Source: CAMCXE01 sp036520615 (GTDB lineage Bacteria > Pseudomonadota > Gammaproteobacteria > Pseudomonadales > Cellvibrionaceae). Taken from it: a DNA stretch of 64,000 nucleotides. The stretch lies in contig DATDJI010000076.1 of NCBI GenBank assembly GCA_036520615.1, forward strand, positions 38,980 through 102,979, in the 5' to 3' direction. Position numbers and translations under genes: made by a program. The first letter of the stretch is position 1. Each line of letters begins with the position of its first letter. This document shows, piece after piece, positions 35,673 to 44,591 of this stretch. Below the pieces are notes generated by a model, which was not told the DNA's origin, ran no database searches, and was given only the letters and a program-made list of their open reading frames with translations.

Positions 35673-36631
35673 TGGTTAAACGAATGTGTGCACTCCTTAA
35701 GCCCCTACCGCTTTGGTTGGGGTTTTTTTTCGCGCCTTTGATTCATGCGTTAGAGCCTTTGGCGACAGTGGATGATTTGTTGCGGCAGCTATCTCAATCG
35801 CTACAAGAGCAAGGCTTTCGCGGCCACCTCACCTATGAATTTGGCGGTCAAATGGATTCACTTGTCGTCGTACACGGCCTTAACAACGGTGTAGAGCAGG
35901 AAAAAATCTTGCATCTGTCTGGCCCAATTCGAGAAGCTGTTAGACAAGGACGTTTGGCTAGTTGTGTCAATGCCGGCAGTTTTTTACTGCGCGGAGGCTT
36001 TACAAGTAATTCGAAAGGGCTCTCTGCCAGTGTGAATCAAAATTACCAGTTTGTATTAAGAGGCGAGGAGCGCATCGCTGGGCGTCAAGCTGCACTGATT
36101 CAAATCGTTCCAAAAGATACGACACGCTACGGCGTCACCTTGGCGCTTGATAAAGCCACCGGCTTACCTTTGATGTGGTTAATACAGAACAGTCAGAGAA
36201 AAATTCTCGAACGTATGCAATTCGTTGATATCCAGCTGGATCCTAAATTCAATGAAGGCGATTTTAAGTCAGAAAATATATCAGTTGGGCTGAGCGTAAC
36301 TAAGGCGCAGTGTTTTAGTGAACCAGTGCAACCGATGCAGTGGCGCTTTAACTGGTTGCCACCTGGGTTTGTATTAGCCGAGGCCAGCCGCGAACAGAGT
36401 GGTGAGTTCCTTACGTTTACTGATGGATTAGCGGTCTTTTCTGTACGTATTGTGCCTTTAGATAATCCCGCTACGCGTCGAGTGGGGGCAGTATTGCGTG
36501 GCGCAACTCTTCTGATGGCGACAACCTTTAACCACAAAGATAAGCACTATCAATTGAGTCTTACTGGAGAAATCCCGCCGGAAACAGCGCAGGCGGTACT
36601 TGTATCCATCGCTCGAAGTGAGGCCGAGTAA
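35672..36631 (+). CDS. rseB: Periplasmic regulator RseB/MucB
   Basis: 319 residues from ATG 35672, which overlaps the rseA stop. Signal peptide ends near LIHALEP. The N-terminal lipid-sensor-like domain contains FRGHLTYEFGG and ILHLSGPIREAVRQG, and the smaller C-terminal domain contains MQWRFNWLPPGFVL and VFSVRI. RseB binds the RseA periplasmic part and protects it from the first protease cut. In Pseudomonas mucC and mucD follow here; in this window the next gene is lepA, after 160 bases without a gene. Confidence 0.9.
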   Translation: MVKRMCALLKPLPLWLGFFFAPLIHALEPLATVDDLLRQLSQSLQEQGFRGHLTYEFGGQMDSLVVVHGLNNGVEQEKILHLSGPIREAVRQGRLASCVNAGSFLLRGGFTSNSKGLSASVNQNYQFVLRGEERIAGRQAALIQIVPKDTTRYGVTLALDKATGLPLMWLIQNSQRKILERMQFVDIQLDPKFNEGDFKSENISVGLSVTKAQCFSEPVQPMQWRFNWLPPGFVLAEASREQSGEFLTFTDGLAVFSVRIVPLDNPATRRVGAVLRGATLLMATTFNHKDKHYQLSLTGEIPPETAQAVLVSIARSEAE

Positions 36632-36791
36632 TGAAGTTGTACTTCGCCTGCGCACTTTAATTTGATAAGGATGCGCGGGGAAGGTGGCATGACTGCACGA
36701 GCCTTACCTCGCTGGGGTAAATAGAGTAGACTTGCCGCCTTTTTGCGCCCCTGCGGGACTTCAGTTACATCATTATTTAGGCTTTTTATTC

Positions 36792-38591
36792 GTGTCGACC
36801 CTTAGCCATATTCGTAACTTCTCTATCATTGCCCATATCGACCATGGTAAATCCACATTGGCTGACCGCTTTATCCAACATTGCGGCGGCTTATCTGCGC
36901 GTGAAATGGAAGCACAAGTGCTCGATTCTATGGATCTTGAACGCGAGCGCGGTATTACGATTAAAGCTCAAAGTGTTACGCTGAATTACACCTCATCAGA
37001 CGGTAAAACTTACCAATTAAACTTTATCGATACTCCAGGGCACGTAGACTTTTCCTACGAAGTGTCCCGCTCATTAGCAGCCTGTGAAGGAGCCTTATTG
37101 GTTGTAGATGCAGCTCAAGGAGTAGAAGCTCAGTCGGTTGCTAATTGTTATACGGCCATTGAACAGGGCTTAGAAGTTATTCCTATCCTCAACAAAATGG
37201 ATTTGCCCCAGGCGGAGCCTGATCGCGTAGCCGAAGAAATAGAAAATATTATCGGCATAGACGCCACCGATGCTGTGCGTTGCAGCGCTAAATCGGGCCT
37301 GGGTATTGAAGAGGTTTTGGAGCGGCTTATAGAGCGCGTGCCTCCGCCCGAAGGCAACACTGAGGGCGAATTGCAGGCGCTGATTATCGATTCTTGGTTT
37401 GATAATTATTTGGGGGTCGTCTCCTTAGTGCGCGTAAAACACGGTACTTTGCGCGTTAAAGATAAAATTATGTCGAAGACAATTGGCAAAGCCAATGTTG
37501 TCGATAGTGTAGGGGTGTTCACACCTAAACGTTTGGAAACCGGCGTTTTAAAAGCCGGCGAAGTAGGTTTTGTAGTAGCAGGAATTAAGGATATTCACGG
37601 CGCGCCAGTGGGCGATACACTCATTCACGCTAACTGCCCCCACGTTGAGGCGTTGCCTGGTTTTAAACGTGTACAGCCGCAGGTATATGCCGGTTTATTT
37701 CCTGTAAGTTCAGACGATTTTGAAGCCTTTCGCGATGCGCTATCTAAATTGACGTTAAACGATGCTTCGCTGTTTTATGAGCCAGAAAGCTCAGACGCGC
37801 TAGGATTTGGTTTTCGTTGTGGTTTTCTGGGCATGCTGCATATGGAAATTATTCAGGAGCGACTGGAGCGCGAATACGATTTAGATCTTATTACCACGGC
37901 GCCTACGGTTGTGTTTGAAGTTGAGCAAACCAATGGTGAAGTCGTCTACGTTGATAACCCTTCGAAGCTGCCGGAAATTTCCAATATTGCAGATATGCGC
38001 GAGCCTATAGTACAGGCGAATATTTTAGTGCCTCACGCGTATTTAGGTGCGGTAATTACTTTGTGTATTGAAAAGCGCGGTATGCAAAAAGACTTGCAGT
38101 ACATGGGCAGTCAGGTGTCATTGGTATATGAGCTGCCGATGAATGAGGTGGTGTTGGATTTCTTCGACAAATTAAAATCCGTAAGCCGCGGTTACGCCTC
38201 ATTGGACTACAGTTTTTTGCGGTTTCAGTCTGCGCGGCTAGTGCGACTGGACGTATTAATTAACGGTGAAAAAGTAGATGCTCTCGCGCTGATCGTACAC
38301 CGCGATACCGCCCATTATAAAGGCCGGGCTCTCACGGAGAAAATGCAAGAACTAATACCGCGACAAATGTTCGATGTAGCTATTCAAGCGGCAATCGGTG
38401 GGCAAATTGTTGCGCGCAGTACCGTTAAAGCTCTGCGAAAAAATGTATTAGCAAAGTGTTATGGCGGCGATGTCACCCGTAAAAAGAAGCTGTTAGAAAA
38501 ACAAAAGGCCGGTAAAAAACGCATGAAACAAGTTGGGCGTGTCGAGATCCCACAAGAAGCATTTTTAGCTGTGTTAAAAATGGATTCTTAA
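36792..38591 (+). CDS. lepA: Elongation factor 4 (LepA)
   Basis: 599 residues from GTG 36792, exactly the usual length. This start puts STLSHIRNFSIIAHIDHGKS at the N-terminus; a longer reading frame to 36732 has no family support. G motifs are AHIDHGKS (G1), RGITI (G2), DTPGH (G3), NKMD (G4) and SAK (G5). EF-G-like domains III and V follow, with the LepA-specific C-terminal end (KCYGGDVTRKKKLLEKQKAG) complete. Ribosomal GTPase that can move the ribosome back or aid initiation. First gene of the lepA-lepB-DUF4845-rnc-era-recO block. Confidence 0.96.
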   Translation: MSTLSHIRNFSIIAHIDHGKSTLADRFIQHCGGLSAREMEAQVLDSMDLERERGITIKAQSVTLNYTSSDGKTYQLNFIDTPGHVDFSYEVSRSLAACEGALLVVDAAQGVEAQSVANCYTAIEQGLEVIPILNKMDLPQAEPDRVAEEIENIIGIDATDAVRCSAKSGLGIEEVLERLIERVPPPEGNTEGELQALIIDSWFDNYLGVVSLVRVKHGTLRVKDKIMSKTIGKANVVDSVGVFTPKRLETGVLKAGEVGFVVAGIKDIHGAPVGDTLIHANCPHVEALPGFKRVQPQVYAGLFPVSSDDFEAFRDALSKLTLNDASLFYEPESSDALGFGFRCGFLGMLHMEIIQERLEREYDLDLITTAPTVVFEVEQTNGEVVYVDNPSKLPEISNIADMREPIVQANILVPHAYLGAVITLCIEKRGMQKDLQYMGSQVSLVYELPMNEVVLDFFDKLKSVSRGYASLDYSFLRFQSARLVRLDVLINGEKVDALALIVHRDTAHYKGRALTEKMQELIPRQMFDVAIQAAIGGQIVARSTVKALRKNVLAKCYGGDVTRKKKLLEKQKAGKKRMKQVGRVEIPQEAFLAVLKMDS

Positions 38592-38669
38592 AGGCATCCT
38601 GTGGGTACAAGCTCAATTGAGATTGCCCCAAGTGTCTTATTTAATAACCTAACCGCATACTGAGGACTC

Positions 38670-39554
38670 ATGGATATCGATCTGCCACTCATTTTATTTA
38701 TAGCCGTTGCAGCAACCGGCATTGGCTGGATTTTAGATTGGTGGCTTAACGGAGCTAAGCGTAAGCGCGCGATAGCCGAGGTTGAAGCGCGTTTTTCTCA
38801 TTTGGATGAACAGCAGAAAGTCCAGGACGACGCTTACATAGCAGCCAGTACAGCAGCTAAATCTCAGCCTATGTGGGCTGAATACTCGCAGTCCTTTTTT
38901 CCTGTGCTTGCACTGGTATTTGTGTTGCGCTCATTTTTGCTCGAGCCATTTCAAATTCCGTCAGGCTCAATGATCCCTACATTGGAAGTGGGGGATTATA
39001 TTGCGGTAAACAAATTCGCATACGGCATACGTCTACCGATATTAAAAACTAAAATTATTCCTATAGGAGATCCCAAGAGAGGTGATGTAGTGGTGTTTTT
39101 CCCACCGCATGATAAACGTTATTTTATCAAGCGCTTGATTGGTATGCCCGGCGATACAATCCGCTATAGCAATAACGTTCTTTATATTAACGGCGAGGAG
39201 ATTAAACAGGAATTTCTGGAAAGCCGCGTACCGCCTTACGCAGCCCCAGGGGAAGCGGCGTCAATGTGTTTTCAATTCAATTCTCAGTACTCTGTCGTGA
39301 CCGAATTATTGGGCGATACCCCCCATATTATGCAAAAATGTAATCGACCCGGCCAATTGAGTATAGAAGGTACATATGTTGTTCCTGCAGGCCACTATTT
39401 TATGATGGGAGACAATCGAGACAATTCGTTGGATAGTCGCGCCTGGGGTATGGTGCCGGATAAAAATATCGTGGGTAAAGCGTTTGCCGTATGGCTACAT
39501 TGGCCCCACATCACTGATCTGCCGACTTTCTCCAGCGTGGGTATAATTAAATAA
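38670..39554 (+). CDS. lepB: Signal peptidase I
   Basis: 294 residues with two N-terminal membrane helices (residues about 4-25 and 73-93) and a periplasmic catalytic domain. Nucleophile Ser100 sits in IPSGSMIPTLEVGD, general base Lys154 in RYFIKRLIGMPGD; the box E motif GDNRDNSLDSR is near residue 250. Cleaves Sec and Tat signal peptides. TGAGGAC precedes the ATG at good spacing. Two cysteines (about residues 194 and 219) frame an insertion, as in several Pseudomonas enzymes. Confidence 0.95.
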   Translation: MDIDLPLILFIAVAATGIGWILDWWLNGAKRKRAIAEVEARFSHLDEQQKVQDDAYIAASTAAKSQPMWAEYSQSFFPVLALVFVLRSFLLEPFQIPSGSMIPTLEVGDYIAVNKFAYGIRLPILKTKIIPIGDPKRGDVVVFFPPHDKRYFIKRLIGMPGDTIRYSNNVLYINGEEIKQEFLESRVPPYAAPGEAASMCFQFNSQYSVVTELLGDTPHIMQKCNRPGQLSIEGTYVVPAGHYFMMGDNRDNSLDSRAWGMVPDKNIVGKAFAVWLHWPHITDLPTFSSVGIIK

Positions 39555-39571
39555 TATTTGGGAGCCGTGTT

Positions 39572-39991
39572 ATGTCCTTTTCGCGACAATTAGGTTTTAG
39601 TTTGCCTTCGTTATTGTTCTTCTTTTTGGTTTTGGGTTTTTCTTTAACGGTTTTTTTAAAATTATTTCCGCTTTATCAAGACGACATGCTGGTAAAAGAA
39701 GCCTTCAAAACCTTTGCCGAAGAGCATAAGGATGATTTGGGGGGTATGACTAAAAATGAGATGAATAACCATTTGAGCAAATTTTTTACGGTAAATGGTG
39801 TGCGTGGCGAGGCTGCTGATTCAAAACACCTGGAGGTTGAGCGTTTACGTGAAAAAGTTGTATTCCGCTATGCGTATGAAACACGTGTGCCCTTTATTAA
39901 AAACGTAGATTTAATCGTCTGGTTTAAAACGGAATTAGATTCTACAAATCCACAAGCCTGTTGCAAGCCCAGTGAATCAGCAAAAAAATAA
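39572..39991 (+). CDS. DUF4845 membrane protein
   Basis: 139 residues. Short cytoplasmic start, one hydrophobic helix (LPSLLFFFLVLGFSLTVFL) and a small periplasmic alpha/beta domain with VRGEAADSKHLEVERLREKVV and YETRVPFIKNVDLIVWF. This matches DUF4845, regularly found between lepB and rnc in gammaproteobacteria; function unknown. It carries a KC-free core but ends with QACCKPSESAKK, and its last 20 bases overlap the start of rnc. Confidence 0.88.
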   Translation: MSFSRQLGFSLPSLLFFFLVLGFSLTVFLKLFPLYQDDMLVKEAFKTFAEEHKDDLGGMTKNEMNNHLSKFFTVNGVRGEAADSKHLEVERLREKVVFRYAYETRVPFIKNVDLIVWFKTELDSTNPQACCKPSESAKK

Positions 39992-40649
39992 TCCGTTAGT
40001 CCAATCTCTTGGCTACACATTTACAAATTCTGATTTATTACATCAGGCTCTCACGCATCGAAGTTTTGGCGCGACTCATAACGAACGCCTGGAGTTTTTA
40101 GGCGATTCCATCTTAAATCTCGTCATTGCTGAAGCTCTTTACGAAAAATTTCCGTCGGCGCGCGAAGGAGATCTTAGCCGCTTACGTGCTAGCCTAGTAA
40201 AGGGCGATACTCTTGCAGAGGTAGCCCGTGATTTTGGCTTGGGCCATTATCTGCGCCTAGGGGAGGGTGAGTTGCGCAGTGGCGGCCAAGAGCGTAGTTC
40301 AATCCTTGCTGATGCCGTGGAAGCGATTATAGGCGCTATATTTATTGACTCAGGTTTTATCCAGGCGCGCGAAATTGTGCGTCGATGGTTTGCTAAACGT
40401 ATGAGTAATATGTCTTTAGCTTTCGACGAAAAAGATCCGAAAACACTTTTACAAGAATTACTACAAGGGCGCAAAAAACAGCTGCCGATATATGAGGTTG
40501 TGGATGTAGAGGGAGAATCCCATGCACAGATTTTTACCGTATCGTGCACTGTAGCCTATTTAGAGTTGGTAACTACTGGTGTGGCATCAAATCGCCGCGC
40601 CGCCGAAAAAGAGGCCGCTGAAAAAATGCTGGCCTTAATAAAACCTTAG
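39972..40649 (+). CDS. rnc: Ribonuclease III
   Basis: 225 residues starting at GTG 39972, inside the last codons of DUF4845. Catalytic signature NERLEFLGDSILNLV with the essential acidic residues, then ILADAVEAIIGAIFIDSG, followed by the double-stranded RNA binding domain (DPKTLLQELLQGRK...RRAAEKEAAEKML). Processes rRNA and structured mRNAs. The 20-base overlap and the GTG start suggest translation coupled to the DUF4845 gene. Confidence 0.95.
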   Translation: MNQQKNNPLVQSLGYTFTNSDLLHQALTHRSFGATHNERLEFLGDSILNLVIAEALYEKFPSAREGDLSRLRASLVKGDTLAEVARDFGLGHYLRLGEGELRSGGQERSSILADAVEAIIGAIFIDSGFIQAREIVRRWFAKRMSNMSLAFDEKDPKTLLQELLQGRKKQLPIYEVVDVEGESHAQIFTVSCTVAYLELVTTGVASNRRAAEKEAAEKMLALIKP

Positions 40650-40657
40650 GGGGTTGT

Positions 40658-41548
40658 ATGTCAGAAACCCGGTGCGGCTATGCGGCCATTGTTGGGCGGC
40701 CAAATGTGGGGAAGTCCACGCTGTTAAATCATTTAATCCAACAAAAAATTTCTATTACGTCGCGTAAGCCTCAAACTACGCGGCAAAACGTAACCGGTGT
40801 TAAAACTCAAGGAGATGTGCAAATTATTTTTGTAGATACTCCTGGTATGCACCGCAAACAAACCAAAGCCATTAATCGCTACATGAATCGAGCAGCGACA
40901 TCTGCCACTTTGGATGTAGACGTAATATTGTTTGTTGTAGATCGCACCGTTTGGACCACCGATGATGACAACGTAGTTGAACGTCTGCAACAGTCGAATG
41001 TTCCAGTTATTATAGTGGTCAATAAAATGGATTGTCAGGATGATAAAGCAGCCTTGATTCCTCATTTAGCGCTATTACAAGAACGTTTAAAACCTGCAGA
41101 AATAATCCCGGTTTCCGCATTGCGGGGACATAATTTAGATTGTTTGGAAGAGCAAATTGTTAAGCGTTTACCGCTGGGAATTCATTTGTTTCCTGAAGAT
41201 CAAATCACCGATAAAAGTTCACGATTTTTAGCTGCTGAGCTTATTCGTGAAAAAATCACACGCCAGTTAGGCGCTGAATTACCTTACCAAATCGCCGTGG
41301 AAATAGACCAATTTATTGATGAAACTACGCTGATCACAATTGCTGCGACTATATTGGTGGAGCGTGACGGACAAAAGCGTATTCTGATTGGTGAAGGCGG
41401 TACACGCTTAAAGCAAATAGGCACTGCCGCTCGCCTAGACATGGAAACCTTATTTGATACCAAAGTTATGTTAAAACTTTGGGTAAAAGTTAAAGCAGGT
41501 TGGTCCGATGATGATCGTGCATTGCGTAGTCTGGGTTTTCACGAATAA
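40658..41548 (+). CDS. era: GTPase Era
   Basis: 296 residues. G1 GRPNVGKSTLLN, switch regions TSRKPQTTRQN, G3 DTPGMH, G4 NKMD and G5 SALRG mark the GTPase domain. The C-terminal KH domain includes VERDGQKRILIGEGG. Binds 16S rRNA near the 3' end and assists 30S assembly. AGGGGG lies just before the ATG; spacing to rnc is eight bases, so cotranslation is likely. Confidence 0.96.
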   Translation: MSETRCGYAAIVGRPNVGKSTLLNHLIQQKISITSRKPQTTRQNVTGVKTQGDVQIIFVDTPGMHRKQTKAINRYMNRAATSATLDVDVILFVVDRTVWTTDDDNVVERLQQSNVPVIIVVNKMDCQDDKAALIPHLALLQERLKPAEIIPVSALRGHNLDCLEEQIVKRLPLGIHLFPEDQITDKSSRFLAAELIREKITRQLGAELPYQIAVEIDQFIDETTLITIAATILVERDGQKRILIGEGGTRLKQIGTAARLDMETLFDTKVMLKLWVKVKAGWSDDDRALRSLGFHE

Positions 41549-41591
41549 TCTAAACATGCGTTCGCGCATCGTATACAGCGTATTTGCTTAA

Positions 41592-42260
41592 ATGGACTGG
41601 CAGCGCGTATATGTACTCCATCAAAAACACTTTAGTGATTCACGCTATTGGGTAGAGTTTATTACAGAGCGCCATGGCCGTATTAGCGCCCTTTGGCGCA
41701 AGAATAAAAAAGCTCCGCCGCTTATCCCGTTTACGCCCTATCACGCCACCTGGACGCATCGCGGGCAGCAAAAAATAGTTGCCGGATGCGAAAGTATGGG
41801 TAGCCCAATTGCCTTGCACGGGAATAGGTTATTTTGCGCTTTTTATATTAATGAGCTTTGTGAGCGGTTATTGTTGGTGGATGACGAGTCGTCAAGCCTC
41901 TTTAAATGCTACGAAAATACGTTGCATGAGTTGGCTGTTAGCGATGGTTTAGAGCAGCCGCTGCGCTATTTTGAATGGCAATTAATTTGTCATCTTGGAT
42001 TTGAATTTAGCTTTACCCATGAAGGCTTTAATAACAAGCCTATTTGTAAGGATCAACTGTATCGGTTTAATCCTCGCTTAGGCTTTGAACCTGCCGGGGA
42101 ATTTTTAAATAACGGAAGCTATAGAGGCGCCGACTTGTTGGCCATTGCCCAGGGAGAACAAAGTGCTGATTGCGCGCGTGTTATAAAAATGGTTTTTCGG
42201 CATGCGCTACAACATAAATTGGGCGCCAAACTTTTAAAAAGCCGCGAATATTTTAGTTAA
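41592..42260 (+). CDS. recO: DNA repair protein RecO
   Basis: 222 residues. N-terminal OB-fold (VYVLHQKHFSDSRYWVEFITERHGRIS), a helical middle with ALHGNRLFCAFYINELCERLL, and the C-terminal FEWQLICHLGFEFSF. Loads RecA on SSB-coated DNA together with RecR. In many gammaproteobacteria pdxJ follows recO; here the downstream neighbour is the convergent purN gene instead. Confidence 0.92.
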   Translation: MDWQRVYVLHQKHFSDSRYWVEFITERHGRISALWRKNKKAPPLIPFTPYHATWTHRGQQKIVAGCESMGSPIALHGNRLFCAFYINELCERLLLVDDESSSLFKCYENTLHELAVSDGLEQPLRYFEWQLICHLGFEFSFTHEGFNNKPICKDQLYRFNPRLGFEPAGEFLNNGSYRGADLLAIAQGEQSADCARVIKMVFRHALQHKLGAKLLKSREYFS

Positions 42261-42261
42261 T

Positions 42262-42315
42262 ATCTTTTTAATTTACAGCTATTAGTACAGATAGTACAGA
42301 AATAGCTTAAAAGAT
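42262..42315. terminator. Bidirectional AT-rich hairpin between recO and purN
   Basis: ATCTTTT and AGCTATT on the left pair with AATAGCT and AAAAGAT on the right, with short bulges and a loop containing AGTACAG twice. T-rich and A-rich flanks on either side make it usable in both directions, fitting the convergent genes. Stem is AT-rich, so strength is uncertain. Confidence 0.55.
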
Positions 42316-42384
42316 AAAAAACAATTATAAATGTCTTATGTAAACGTATGATCATTCCGATGTGGTTTGAGCTGAGCCTAAAAT

Positions 42385-43038
42385 CTATAAACGATGCAGC
42401 CACACCTGCACCCCGTGCGGCCCCAGTGCGTTGCCGTGTAAATACCCAACACCATCGCTAAAAGTTAACTCACCGCTGACAAACCATTGCACAGCTTGGG
42501 GATAAATTTGATGTTCTTTAGAGAGAACTTTGGCTGCAAGGTTTTCAGCAGTGTCAGTACTGTCAATTTCGACACGGTCCTGAATAATAGCCGGGCCACC
42601 GTCCAGTTCAGCGGTAACAAAATGTACGGTTGTACCATGGTAGCTATCGCCAGCGTCAATCGCACGCTGGTGCGTATGTAAGCCTGGAAACTTAGGTAGA
42701 AGCGATGGGTGAATATTAATTAATTTACCGAGGTAGGAATTTACAAATTGATCGGTAAGCACGCGCATAAAGCCAGCTAATACAATTAAATCTGGTTTAT
42801 ATAGATTTATTGCTTCGAACAATGCAGATTCAAATTCCCCTCGTGTGGCGTAAAGGGTGTGATCTATTACCTGGTGAGGAATATTCGCTGCCTGCGCGCG
42901 TACTAGGCCTTTAACTCCAGGTCGATTACTAATAACCGCTGTAATTTCCCCGTCTATTTGATCTGCCGCGCAAGCATCGATTAATGATTGTAAGTTACTT
43001 CCGCCGCCGGAAATTAACACCACAATTTTACCAGTCAT
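42385..43038 (-). CDS. purN: Phosphoribosylglycinamide formyltransferase
   Basis: 217 residues. Third step of purine synthesis using 10-formyl-THF. Visible marks are VLISGGGSNLQSLI, the LAGFMRVL and INIHPSLLPKFPGLHTHQRAIDAG block with catalytic Asn and His, and GTTVHFVTAELDGGPAI with the catalytic aspartate. Its ATG overlaps the purM stop codon (TAATG on the minus strand), the normal purMN arrangement. Confidence 0.95.
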   Translation of the reverse strand: MTGKIVVLISGGGSNLQSLIDACAADQIDGEITAVISNRPGVKGLVRAQAANIPHQVIDHTLYATRGEFESALFEAINLYKPDLIVLAGFMRVLTDQFVNSYLGKLINIHPSLLPKFPGLHTHQRAIDAGDSYHGTTVHFVTAELDGGPAIIQDRVEIDSTDTAENLAAKVLSKEHQIYPQAVQWFVSGELTFSDGVGYLHGNALGPHGVQVWLHRL

Positions 43039-44081
43039 TAAATAACTTCCACAAAAGGTGTATCGTGTGATGCGGTAAGTACTTGACCAAGGTTATAAAC
43101 GGTTTCGCCTTCGTTAGATAAAAATTCACTAACGGCGTCGGCTACATCAACGGGGACAATAATTACCATACCTATACCGCAGTTAAATGTACGATACATT
43201 TCATCTTGATTGATATTTCCGCTTTTTTGTAGCCAATTGAATATTTCGGGCATTACCCAGCGGTTACTATTAATTGAGGCTTTTGTACGAGGAGGCATTA
43301 CGCGGGGAATATTTTCCAATAGGCCGCCGCCAGTAATATGCGCCATCGCGTGAACAGGATAGGTTTTTAACAATTTTAATAAAGGTTTTACGTAAATTCG
43401 CGTCGGGGCTAAGAGTGCATCAGCCAGTGTTTGATTGCCGATAGATTGGGTTAAATCTGCGTTATTAACTTCAAGGATTTTGCGAATTAGAGAGTAACCA
43501 TTTGAATGCGGGCCGCTAGATGCTAAGCCCAAAATTGCATTGCCAGCAGTTACTTTGCTGCCATCGAGTATTTTCGATTTCTCCACTATACCTACACAGA
43601 ATCCAGCTAAATCGTAATCTTCGCCTTCATACATGCCAGGCATCTCAGCCGTCTCGCCGCCTACTAACGAACAGCCTGCTTGCAGGCAGCCCTCACCTAT
43701 ACCGCTAACAACGGCAGCGGCGGTGTCCACATCCAGTTTGCCGGTCGCGTAATAATCAAGGAAAAATAATGGTTCGGCGCCGCCGACGATCAAATCATTT
43801 ACACACATGGCAACAAGGTCTATGCCGATCGTGTCGTGTTTTTTTAATTGCATAGCCAGGCGCAGCTTTGTGCCAACTCCGTCGGTACCGGAGACCAGAA
43901 CCGGTTCGTAATAGCCTTTGGGCAATTCAAACAGCGCACCAAAGCCACCGAGGCCCGCTAGTACTTCCGGGCGCGCCGTTTTGCGAGCTACCGTTTTGAT
44001 GCGGTCAACCAGCCGGTTGCCGGCATCAATATCGACGCCTGCGTCTTTATAGCTAAGGGAAGGTGTGGTGGGTTGGGTCAT
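43038..44081 (-). CDS. purM: Phosphoribosylformylglycinamidine cyclo-ligase
   Basis: 347 residues, AIR synthetase, fifth step of purine synthesis. Family marks are YKDAGVDIDAGNRLVDRIK at the start, GTDGVGTKLRLAM, DLVAMCVNDL, GGETAEMPGMY, SSGPHSNGYSLIRKI and HITGGGLLENIPR. Overlaps purN by its stop codon. The upstream 510-base spacer also carries the flagellin promoter facing the other way. Confidence 0.96.
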   Translation of the reverse strand: MTQPTTPSLSYKDAGVDIDAGNRLVDRIKTVARKTARPEVLAGLGGFGALFELPKGYYEPVLVSGTDGVGTKLRLAMQLKKHDTIGIDLVAMCVNDLIVGGAEPLFFLDYYATGKLDVDTAAAVVSGIGEGCLQAGCSLVGGETAEMPGMYEGEDYDLAGFCVGIVEKSKILDGSKVTAGNAILGLASSGPHSNGYSLIRKILEVNNADLTQSIGNQTLADALLAPTRIYVKPLLKLLKTYPVHAMAHITGGGLLENIPRVMPPRTKASINSNRWVMPEIFNWLQKSGNINQDEMYRTFNCGIGMVIIVPVDVADAVSEFLSNEGETVYNLGQVLTASHDTPFVEVI

Positions 44082-44591
44082 AGCGTTCTCGTTAAAAAGG
44101 TTGGTGCTGCGCAGGTGCGGCGCGAAAAGGCGGGTATTTTAACAGCTCAGTGCGATTTTTAGTACTTAAAGCACCTGGTTAGATGGCCCAGGAAGTACGC
44201 CTAGTGCTTCCACCTGAACGGGAAAATCTTTTTCCTACACTGTATTTCTTCGGCTCTGCAACGGGTTTTAGCCTCTGTCTGTATTGGAAGATATCCGTGT
44301 ATTTAGGCATTACAAATGTTTCTTTTATTAATGGTTCACTCTAATCGTGTACCGGCAATTACCTACTATTACTGCGCAAATTGCTCTGCACAGGGCGGCA
44401 ACGTTTGGAGTTTGCCAGGGGACAAATATTGCCGCTTTTAATAATACAGTCGTTAGTTGTTTTTTAACTGTCTGTTTTTAAAGGATAAAAATAATTGGTA
44501 TGGGGTTTGCTCTTGCTGGTTAAGGTCGAAGATCTGCTCAGTAAATTCCTTAATAGGATCTCGACGAGAATTTTAAAATAGGAGAAGCGCT
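44082..44591. other. Divergent spacer between purM and the flagellin gene
   Basis: About 500 AT-rich bases. On the flagellin side a sigma-54-type promoter is visible at 44496-44511 (listed separately), leaving a leader of about 70 bases with AGGAGA before the ATG. On the purM side no clear purR-like operator or promoter was identified. Confidence 0.5.
44496..44511 (+). promoter_or_regulatory. Sigma-54 (RpoN) promoter for the flagellin gene
   Basis: TGGTATGGGGTTTGCT matches the -24/-12 consensus TGGCAC-G-N4-TTGC(A/T): GG at 44497-44498 and GC at 44509-44510, exactly twelve bases apart, with only two substitutions in the -24 box. Start of transcription is predicted near 44521. I searched the same spacer for the FliA form (TAAA-N15-GCCGATAA) and found none. 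Confidence 0.75.

Noticed and set aside
44401..44520. FliA promoter before flagellin
   Set aside because: No GCCGATAA box at the required distance from any TAAA; the sigma-54 form fits much better.
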